Of a stretch of 38,140 bases of DNA, positions 31,836 through 38,140 are shown piece after piece. Below the pieces are notes generated by a model. That model saw nothing but the letters and a program-made list of their open reading frames with translations, did no database searches and was not told the DNA's origin. Position numbers and translations under genes: made by a program. Numbering within the stretch: position 1 is the stretch's first letter; the number at the start of each line of letters is the position of its first letter. The stretch is from Treponema sp. (GTDB taxonomy: Bacteria > Spirochaetota > Spirochaetia > Treponematales > Breznakiellaceae), in contig JAISQJ010000126.1 in assembly GCA_031274285.1 (NCBI GenBank), forward strand, positions 1-38,140. Direction: 5' to 3'.

Positions 31836-32933
31836 TTATACCCTTATTCTTTCATTTATGATACCAGTTATCCGTTTCTTAAAGGATTCCCGGGAGAACT
31901 GTCTGACATGCTCCGAGAAAGCCTCCCGTCCGGAAAAAGATAGTTCGATTTCTTCGAATTTGTCCATAGCGCCAATCAATGCGGCGGGATTCTGTTCGTC
32001 AAAGAAGATTCCGGTGACCCCCTCCTTTACGGTATCCAGAGCGCCCCCCTGCCGGAAGGCGATTACCGGGCAGCCCGCGGCGTTGGCCTCCACGGGGACT
32101 ATGCCGAAATCTTCTATGCCGGGAAAAAGCAAAGCCCTGGCGCGGGAGAAAAGGGAAACAAGCTCCTCGTCGTCAATTTTCCCCAGAAACTTCACCAGGG
32201 ATGTTTTCCGGTACCGGCGGAGTTCTTTTTTCCTGATCCCCGATCCGGCCACCAGGAGCCTGCGGCCGCTGGCAATGCAGGCTTCAATGGCGATATCCGC
32301 CCGTTTGTAACCGGCAAGCTGGCCAAAGAAGAGATAAAAATCCCCGGTCCGGCGCGGAACTGAAAGGAAACGTTCAATGGATACGGGGGGGTATACTATC
32401 TCCGCGCCGCGGTTATAAACACGGGCGATCCGTTTTGCCACATAGCGGGAATTGGCGATAAAACGATCCACCATATTGGCGGAACTTACATCCCACAGCC
32501 GCAGTCCCGGAATAAGACGCCGCATAAAAAATTTGATCAGAGGGCTGGTATTTCTGAAATATTCATGATACATGTCCCAGAGGTAGCGCATAGGACTGTG
32601 GCAATAGCAGATATGGTAGGCATCGGGGTTCGGCACAACCCCCTTTGCCGGACCTGACTCGCTGGAGATAACCAGGTCATATCCCTGAAGGTTAAAATCC
32701 ATAAGGGCATTAGGCATAAGGGGCATGTAAAACTGATACATTTTTTTTGCAAAGGGCAGAGTGTTGATGTAGGAACAATATACCCGGCGATCCCTGATAA
32801 TGGGCGAAACCGCCGCGGGATTGTATACATGGGTGTAAATATCCGCCTGGGGATACAATTCCAGCAGCGCCTCCAGCACTTTTTCCCCGCCCCGCATGCC
32901 GGTAAGCCAATAATGAACAATGGCAACTTTCAT
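31836..32933 (-). CDS. GT4 glycosyltransferase (WbaZ-like)
   Basis: A 365-residue GT-B enzyme of family GT4. The opening KVAIVHYWLTGMRGGEKVLEALLELYP is the WbaZ-type mannosyltransferase look (span, first 28 residues). CYCHSPMRYLWDMYHEYF and a C-terminal FPGIEDFGIVPVEANAAGCPVIAFRQGGALDTV (EX7E-like donor site) follow. It would add a hexose from an NDP-sugar to the lipid-linked chain in the cytosol. Mannose is the guess by family. It overlaps the second GT4 by 4 bases and lies 7 bases before the priming transferase. Confidence 0.88.
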   Translation of the reverse strand: MKVAIVHYWLTGMRGGEKVLEALLELYPQADIYTHVYNPAAVSPIIRDRRVYCSYINTLPFAKKMYQFYMPLMPNALMDFNLQGYDLVISSESGPAKGVVPNPDAYHICYCHSPMRYLWDMYHEYFRNTSPLIKFFMRRLIPGLRLWDVSSANMVDRFIANSRYVAKRIARVYNRGAEIVYPPVSIERFLSVPRRTGDFYLFFGQLAGYKRADIAIEACIASGRRLLVAGSGIRKKELRRYRKTSLVKFLGKIDDEELVSLFSRARALLFPGIEDFGIVPVEANAAGCPVIAFRQGGALDTVKEGVTGIFFDEQNPAALIGAMDKFEEIELSFSGREAFSEHVRQFSRESFKKRITGIINERIRV

Positions 32934-34012
32934 GGTTTTATCCCGCTCTCTCCGGCAAAAGCATGTATAATAACCGAGGCCGTTTTATTAAAAGTGTATT
33001 TATTAAGCAGGTGATCCGGCAAAATCAGCGGCTGGTAATTTCCCATATTAAGGAGCTTAAGCATCTTTTCTTTTAAGTCGGCCGCGTCGGCGGCGCGGAA
33101 ATAGGTAACCGGGAATCCGGCGTATATCTCCTTAAAAACAGGAATATCGGAAATTAGTACCCTGGTGCCAAGGGCCATCGCCTCCAGCGGCGGAATGCCG
33201 AACCCCTCGTAAAGACTGGGCTGTACCAGAAGGGCGGCCCCGGCAAGCAGATTCCTAAGCTCCCCGTCGGTAATAAATCCGGTAAATTCAACGGCATTTC
33301 CACCGGATTCTTTTATTTTAGCGTCTGCAGCCCCGTCAAAGCTGCGGAAGTTATCCTTGTTTCCCACGATGACCAGTTTATGCGTTAGTCCTTCCCCGCG
33401 GGCATTAAAAAAGGCTTCCATCAGTGTTGAAAGGTCTTTGTGTTTTTTTATGTTGCCGACAAATAGAATGGTTTTGGTCTTTTTAGGCCGTATTGCCGAT
33501 TCCCGTAAATAGGGCAGCAGGGCGTCATACGTTACGATAACCGGCTTTTTAGTACCAAGATGATATTCAATCCGGGACTTGGAAAAATTAGAAACGGTAA
33601 AAACAATTTTTGAGCGTCTATAGGCTCGTTTGTAAAAAAACATACGGACAAGCAAACCCAAGGGGGATGTCAATTCCGGCATATCGGGAAAAACGATGTC
33701 GTGGATGGTGGTAAAGACGGGAACCGCAATGAAGGATGGAACATTAAAGAACGGGCTGTAGTAAAGATCCGAATGGTTTATGGCCCTTCGTATGCGGGAG
33801 GGGAAGAAAAGCAATTCTTTAACGGAAAAAGGCCTTATCGGGCAATCAATAATACTAAAATTAGTATAATCGGCGGTATGAGGTTTTATTTTTTGAGAAG
33901 AACCGATTAAAAAAAAGGTATTGGGCGATGAAAGAAAATAAGGCAAGCAGCCGCGAAGGTAAACGCCGACCCCGCTAGAATCTATGTGCCTGCAGTCAAT
34001 GGCGATGGTCAT
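32930..34012 (-). CDS. GT4 glycosyltransferase
   Basis: A 360-residue GT-B enzyme. Its N-terminal domain has DCRHIDSSGVGVYLRG and PVFTTIHDIVFPDMPE. The C-terminal half shows KTILFVGNIKKHKDLSTLMEAF and PSLYEGFGIPPLEAMALGTRVLISDIPVFKEI, with the E-x7-E donor pair of GT4 (EGFGIPPLE). Donor and acceptor sugar are unknown. Start and stop overlap both neighbours by ATGA-type 4-base overlaps, so it is made with the rest of the operon. Base composition is lower in GC than the housekeeping part. Confidence 0.88.
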   Translation of the reverse strand: MTIAIDCRHIDSSGVGVYLRGCLPYFLSSPNTFFLIGSSQKIKPHTADYTNFSIIDCPIRPFSVKELLFFPSRIRRAINHSDLYYSPFFNVPSFIAVPVFTTIHDIVFPDMPELTSPLGLLVRMFFYKRAYRRSKIVFTVSNFSKSRIEYHLGTKKPVIVTYDALLPYLRESAIRPKKTKTILFVGNIKKHKDLSTLMEAFFNARGEGLTHKLVIVGNKDNFRSFDGAADAKIKESGGNAVEFTGFITDGELRNLLAGAALLVQPSLYEGFGIPPLEAMALGTRVLISDIPVFKEIYAGFPVTYFRAADAADLKEKMLKLLNMGNYQPLILPDHLLNKYTFNKTASVIIHAFAGESGIKP

Positions 34013-35316
34013 GGTTTGTTGAATTTATTAACAAAGAATTCCATCAGATTTTGATATATATCCATATTATATCCGTCAATACCTTTGATTTGATTGCGGC
34101 ACGTATGGCTTAATAGTACCGGGCGGCAGCCGGCGGCAATGGCTGCTTGAACGTCCCTTAGATTATCTCCTACCATGTAAGACTGCGACAGGTCAATATT
34201 GTATTTCTCCGCTGCCTGAAAAATCAAGCCCGGCTTTGGCTTACGGCAAGAGCAGTCAATCTTGTATTCCGGCCTTTCACCGGGGAAACCTTTATCCGGA
34301 TGGTGAGGACAGAAAAAAATATCGTCCAGGTAGGCCCCCGACAAGCCCAGATCGGTTTCCAGTTTATTATGAATTTCTTCTAAATCTCCCAGGCTGACCT
34401 CCCCACGGGCAATTACCGGCTGATTGGTGATGACAATCGCAAGATAGCCGGAATTATTAATACCCTTCACCGCTTCTGCCGTACCGGGAAGTAATTCCAG
34501 GTCTTCACTTTTTTTGATAAAGCCGTTCATTACGTTTAATGTCCCGTCCCGATCAAGAAATACGGCCCTTTGGGGAAGGGAGAGATTTTTTGCCTTTACC
34601 AGCCCCGACTCAATATCCGTCTTAACCTGGTTGTATCTTTCAGGCGTTCCCATATCCTTAATATACTCAGGAGTCTTGTAGGCATAGATACGGCCTGATG
34701 CAACCAGGGGCTTAAGAATATCCCGGTCAAGGTCCACTTTACCGGGGTTGTAAGGAGTGTTTTGCCGGTAAAGCTTGAGCAGGTTTTTGTTCAGTAAATG
34801 TATTCCCGAATTGACTAAATTCTTATAGTAGCGGCGGGGATCCTCCTTATTGAGCCATGTAACAATGCGGCCAGAGTAATCAGGTACAATAATGGCGCTG
34901 TCGAATGGATGGCTATTTGGATGGACAGCAATAGTGGCATCGGCATTTCTATCCCTGTGAAATTTAATAAACCGTTCAAAATTAAAATCGAAAATAATAT
35001 CCCCGTTTACTAAAATAAAATCTTCACTTAATGAGGGGAGAAGAAGGGACAAGGCGCCTGCGGTACCCAGGGGTTCTTCTTCATGAAAATAATCTATAAC
35101 ACATCCGAATTTGTGTCCGTCCAGAAAATGATCTTTTATTACAGCCCCTAGATGGCCTGTTACCATAATAATATCGGTAAGGCCGTAACGTTTTAGGCAA
35201 TCCAACTGATATTCAAGAATAGGTTTATTGAAAAAGGGAATCATGGGTTTTGGAATATTATCCGCGATTTGGGCAATTCGTTTTCCCTTACCGCCGGCCA
35301 TGATAACAGTTTTCAA
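34009..35316 (-). CDS. Fusion of sugar nucleotidyltransferase and GmhB-type HAD phosphatase
   Basis: A 435-residue two-domain protein. Residues 1-235 form a nucleotidyltransferase: VIMAGGKGKRI with GGKGKR, KPMIPFFNKPILEYQL, EEPLGTAGAL, LVNGDIIFDF and PEYIKDMGTPERYNQ. Residues 248-425 form a HAD-IIIA phosphatase: FLDRDGTLN with D255 and D257, TNQPVIARGEVS, zinc ligands C336, H338, C355 and C357 (CPHHPD; CSCRKPKPG) as in GmhB, and MVGDNLRDVQAAIAAGCRP. This suits the NDP-heptose route, where a heptose bisphosphate loses its C7 phosphate and the 1-phosphate gets a nucleotide. The kinase and isomerase for that route are not visible in the window. Both domains look complete. A different sugar is possible. 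Confidence 0.86.
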   Translation of the reverse strand: MKTVIMAGGKGKRIAQIADNIPKPMIPFFNKPILEYQLDCLKRYGLTDIIMVTGHLGAVIKDHFLDGHKFGCVIDYFHEEEPLGTAGALSLLLPSLSEDFILVNGDIIFDFNFERFIKFHRDRNADATIAVHPNSHPFDSAIIVPDYSGRIVTWLNKEDPRRYYKNLVNSGIHLLNKNLLKLYRQNTPYNPGKVDLDRDILKPLVASGRIYAYKTPEYIKDMGTPERYNQVKTDIESGLVKAKNLSLPQRAVFLDRDGTLNVMNGFIKKSEDLELLPGTAEAVKGINNSGYLAIVITNQPVIARGEVSLGDLEEIHNKLETDLGLSGAYLDDIFFCPHHPDKGFPGERPEYKIDCSCRKPKPGLIFQAAEKYNIDLSQSYMVGDNLRDVQAAIAAGCRPVLLSHTCRNQIKGIDGYNMDIYQNLMEFFVNKFNKP

Positions 35317-36296
35317 AATTTTGTCTTCTTTAGCAAAGAAATAAGACGATAGGCCATGGACTCCAGGGTATTAAAAAGGCTTTTATGCCCTTTTTTGAGG
35401 CGCCGGAGCATGGAAAAAATGGAACCGTCAAGAAGCTCCAGGACATCCTTATCCGCTATGATCCTAGATCGCGGCTCGAAGGCAGATTTTGCATCATGGA
35501 GTTTTTGATACAGCCAGGAAGGAATGTCCCCCGTGTTCCTTATGGCCAGCAGGGCCGGTTCTGAAGCAAGGAGCAGGGGGGATGTTATGTAGACCAGGGA
35601 AGTGGCAAAGTAATGAATTATTTTTGCCCTATGTAAAAATGGAAGTCCGTTATTGGATATTTGGCAGTTCCATTCGCCGCCAATTTCCGAAATCATATTA
35701 TGCAATTCATAGTTTGCACGGTTAAACGAAGGCATGTCCTGGGAATTCCCCTCTTTCCTGCATATATTCCATAGAGCATGCCATTTTTCAAAAAAGCTAT
35801 GTGATTCCGGCGTGTCTTTGCAGTAGATAATACCGCCGTTGTAATAATTGCTGCAGGTTAGTATAAAATCAAAGCCAAGCCGCAAATTCTCATCAACAAA
35901 TTGCCGGTAGTAATGATGTTCCCTTAGTGGTACGTGGCAATCGGGGATGGCGCCGATTATTATATTTTCAGGAAAATCGCAATCAAGGCTGCCGCAAATG
36001 ACGGTATCGCAGTCGATATAGAGAAAGTTCCCTTCGATATACCGGCGCATGGAAGTTTTTATAAACCGGGAAGTTTCTTTCCGTGTCAATCCATTGGGGG
36101 AAGAAACAGTTATAATACTCGATGCAAGTTTTTCACATCCCGAACGGCGGCCTGATAATCCGGCCTTTGTTTCCGTATCAACCAATAGTATAACTTCCGC
36201 CGTGGGATTGTAAATCCTTAATGAAGCAAGCGAAAGGTAACATTGCTCATAAAAAAAGTCAGTATCACCGCTTACAAGGACATAGACATATTTCAT
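35313..36296 (-). CDS. GT-A/GT8-like glycosyltransferase
   Basis: A 327-residue protein with a GT-A fold look. It begins YVYVLVSGDTDFFYEQCYLSLASLRIYNP, and has the metal-binding DCDTVI (in LYIDCDTVICGSLD) typical of DxD enzymes. YYNGGIIYCKDTP and HRAKIIHYFATS (a His near the C-terminal part, also seen in GT8) follow. Donor sugar is unknown. It is the first of two neighbours with the same plan, with little direct likeness visible beyond the fold. It overlaps both neighbours by 4 bases. Confidence 0.75.
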   Translation of the reverse strand: MKYVYVLVSGDTDFFYEQCYLSLASLRIYNPTAEVILLVDTETKAGLSGRRSGCEKLASSIITVSSPNGLTRKETSRFIKTSMRRYIEGNFLYIDCDTVICGSLDCDFPENIIIGAIPDCHVPLREHHYYRQFVDENLRLGFDFILTCSNYYNGGIIYCKDTPESHSFFEKWHALWNICRKEGNSQDMPSFNRANYELHNMISEIGGEWNCQISNNGLPFLHRAKIIHYFATSLVYITSPLLLASEPALLAIRNTGDIPSWLYQKLHDAKSAFEPRSRIIADKDVLELLDGSIFSMLRRLKKGHKSLFNTLESMAYRLISLLKKTKF

Positions 36297-37150
36297 GGTC
36301 TTGATTTAAGAAGAGCCTTAATTATTTTCTTTATTGATTTTTTTATATCATATATGCTTATTATTTTTTTTAGAAAAAAAACAAGAGTAAACGGAATTCT
36401 TTCACCGCGGTCAACCAGATTGATTATCTTTTTATAAGGCAGCCTTTTTATATTCGTAAATCTGTATATTGATATTTTATCATGGGTTGTACGGCCCTTG
36501 GCGTGGACAATTTTAGTAGTACGCGGAATATAACTATTTTCACAGCTTACTATTTTATCTTCAAGATAACCTATTTTAAGCGATTTTTCCAGCGCCAGGG
36601 TTTCAACCATGGCCGGGGTTTCATGGGGAGGCGGCAGGTTGAGGGCAATGCGTTCATCCATCCGGTCAATCCATTTATGAATAAAAGCAAGGGCATTGGA
36701 GGTATTTACCGCAACAAATGATGCGATATAATCCATGCTCAGTCCGTCGGGACGGAGGAAGGGCTTGCTTCTCCGGCATAGCTGAATATCATAATTGGTA
36801 TTGATCAAATCGGAAAAATCTTCCATGATGATTGTGTCGCTGTCGATCATGACTACCGGAACATTGCCGTATTTTACTATGCGGCTGAGTATCCGGGTCT
36901 TCTCTCTTACCGCGTTGACCCATTCTTTTGAATGAATTGTATTCGAGCTTGTAACCGTGGATTCCGGGGGTAGAAGGGCGATTTTATCACTTAGGCCGGA
37001 AAGCGCGCTAATATTGCCGGAACTTAAGCCTAAATCCGCGATAAATATGGTTTTGATTTTTTTTAGATCGCAGGCCGCACAAAGAGAACTTAAAGAGATA
37101 TATAACAGGCGAAAATAAATATCATTGGCCACAAGTAATAGGTTATACAT
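36293..37150 (-). CDS. GT-A-like glycosyltransferase (second)
   Basis: A 285-residue protein related in plan to the downstream transferase. It begins YNLLLVANDIYFRLLYISLSSLCAACD, and has MIDSDTIIMEDFSD, the DxD metal motif. Later TKIVHAKG could be the His that helps bind the donor phosphate. The C-terminus is Lys/Ile-rich (SIYDIKKSIKKIIKALLK) and may form an amphipathic membrane-binding helix. The gene is the most AT-rich in the operon. It begins right after the stop of the ATP-grasp gene, with no gap. Confidence 0.72.
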   Translation of the reverse strand: MYNLLLVANDIYFRLLYISLSSLCAACDLKKIKTIFIADLGLSSGNISALSGLSDKIALLPPESTVTSSNTIHSKEWVNAVREKTRILSRIVKYGNVPVVMIDSDTIIMEDFSDLINTNYDIQLCRRSKPFLRPDGLSMDYIASFVAVNTSNALAFIHKWIDRMDERIALNLPPPHETPAMVETLALEKSLKIGYLEDKIVSCENSYIPRTTKIVHAKGRTTHDKISIYRFTNIKRLPYKKIINLVDRGERIPFTLVFFLKKIISIYDIKKSIKKIIKALLKSRP

Positions 37151-38089
37151 TTAAGCTAACCTGGTGCAGGGGGGTAAATATACCATGCCCCCCAATTTCA
37201 TGTCCCATTCCAGGGGTTTATACGAATTGAAACCATTCCCGTCATAAAGAGTAAATTCTCCAAAATAGATAGCATCATCAATTGAATACCAGTCTATCCG
37301 CAATTGAGGAAATCCGGATGAAAGATATTTTGATAAAGAAAGCATTAGCTCCAATTTGATGGGTTTGTTAAGCACAATACATGGATCGGTAGGGCAATCA
37401 TTTTCCAATGGCTGATATTCCCATCCGGGGGAATAGAAATTTCTTTTATGGCAGGCGAATCTGTCAATATCGACCTCTATGAGATTTGGTTGTCCGCCAA
37501 AACAGAATATTTTATAATCCTTCAGGTAGGTTTTAGATTCATCGGCCATATACTTTTCCGCAATTATTCTCGGCGTAATATTTTTATAACACCATTCACG
37601 ACCGTGATAGTAATAGTTACGCCGCAGTCTTTTTTTTAACATTGTTTTTGTTTTATGAATGTCAAAAGACATTTTATCATGACAAATAACAATGCTTCCC
37701 GAATCGTGCGTACATTTCAGAACAAACTGTTCAGGCAGCGTGTCAAAATCGATCTCATCAACATTATCCCATACGCCTAACAGGGGTATAAGATATTTTT
37801 CACCTATGGATTGGGCGATATATTTTCTAACCTCATATTTATCCGACATGACTGTATATACAGGTCTTCTGTCATATAATTTAAGCCACTGCAATTTTTC
37901 GTTATAGGTTTGGGGATCTTTAAGATTTAGCTTTTTTTTCATCAATACACGGAACTTTAACGCAAGAAATAATTTATCCGGGATTATATGGGAAATTCCG
38001 GATTCTAAAAATAATAATAAAAACTTCGACGGAACGAGGCCGGGATTAGTTAAATACCTGAGGGTTTTCGTAAACAGCACGGCTTTCAT
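37151..38089 (-). CDS. TupA-like ATP-grasp protein
   Basis: A 312-residue protein of the TupA-like ATP-grasp type found in polysaccharide clusters. Landmarks are LNLKDPQTYNEKLQWLKLYDRRP, MSDKYEVRKYI, PEQFVLKCTHDSGSIVICHDK (ATP-binding lysine and Gly-like loop), IAEKYM, LKDYKIFCFGG and RIDWYSIDDAIYFGEFTLYDGNGF (acidic metal-binding residues). The family is named after TupA, linked to teichuronopeptide formation in Bacillus, where it is thought to join amino acids to sugar carboxylates. Many copies are labelled as glycosyltransferases without proof. It is the first visible gene of the operon; only 51 bases upstream are within the window. No ribosome site is clear. Confidence 0.85.
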   Translation of the reverse strand: MKAVLFTKTLRYLTNPGLVPSKFLLLFLESGISHIIPDKLFLALKFRVLMKKKLNLKDPQTYNEKLQWLKLYDRRPVYTVMSDKYEVRKYIAQSIGEKYLIPLLGVWDNVDEIDFDTLPEQFVLKCTHDSGSIVICHDKMSFDIHKTKTMLKKRLRRNYYYHGREWCYKNITPRIIAEKYMADESKTYLKDYKIFCFGGQPNLIEVDIDRFACHKRNFYSPGWEYQPLENDCPTDPCIVLNKPIKLELMLSLSKYLSSGFPQLRIDWYSIDDAIYFGEFTLYDGNGFNSYKPLEWDMKLGGMVYLPPCTRLA

Positions 38090-38140
38090 AGATAAAAACG
38101 CCGGACAATCCGTTTTGGCAGGAAAAATACTATTTTTTTA
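38090..38140 (-). other. AT-rich upstream edge of the glycan operon
   Basis: These 51 bases before the ATP-grasp gene are AT-rich with a T-run at the end (38133-38139). No further frame is certain. A promoter or another operon gene may lie beyond the window. Confidence 0.3.

Noticed and set aside
1-38140. CRISPR array, insertion sequences or rRNA operon
   Set aside because: No regularly spaced repeats, transposase motifs or rRNA sequence were seen.

Overview
The window looks like chromosome from a spirochaete, most likely a Treponema-type organism. Signs of this are the flagellar rod set flgF-flgG plus a rod-binding protein with no muramidase domain, a PilZ protein beside it, a MurC with treponeme-like motifs, and dense co-directional operons with GTG and TTG starts. 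The lineage call is inference, because no 16S gene or search was available. Most of the window (about 0.7-29.4 kb) is visibly GC-rich. The right end, especially after about 33.5 kb, is clearly more AT-rich.

Layout: (1) 0-8.3 kb holds a gene tail, a GNAT acetyltransferase, a glycerol-1-phosphate dehydrogenase-like protein divergent from an aminotransferase / RidA / FAD-oxidoreductase group, then hisS preceded by a NeuB-type synthase, and a small CxxC protein. (2) 8.4-12.4 kb is a tight yebC-ruvC-ruvA-ruvB-queA operon (Holliday-junction processing and tRNA queuosine). (3) 12.5-13.25 kb is a reverse-strand Phd/VapC-type toxin-antitoxin pair with a near-consensus promoter and a tandem 9-bp operator-like repeat. 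(4) 13.4-15.5 kb is the flagellar rod operon, followed by a reverse-strand CPBP membrane protease. (5) 16.3-24.2 kb is an eight-gene, mostly overlapping operon: PilZ protein, exported helical-repeat protein, ComEC-like channel, rsmA, YggS-like PLP protein, a membrane protein and two RluA-family pseudouridine synthases. (6) 24.2-29.4 kb has folC divergent from murC-yicC-cmk-like-mutY-like, then tRNA-Gly(UCC).

(7) 29.5-38.1 kb is one reverse-strand, translationally coupled operon of eight genes for a surface glycan. Reading in the direction of transcription it contains a TupA-like ATP-grasp protein, two GT-A/GT8-like transferases with DxD motifs, a nucleotidyltransferase fused to a GmhB-type phosphatase, two GT4 glycosyltransferases, a WbaP-type priming phosphoglycosyltransferase and a small exported protein. 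The window begins close to its 5' end, so more genes may lie upstream.

I found no proven new system. The strongest candidates for a second look are the glycan operon, the short in-frame tandem insertions shared by unrelated housekeeping genes, and several enzymes with altered signature residues: a CMP-kinase-like P-loop with Asn for Lys, and a MutY-like glycosylase with no Fe-S cysteines and Glu for the catalytic Asp. No gene-free stretch exceeds about 300 bases.
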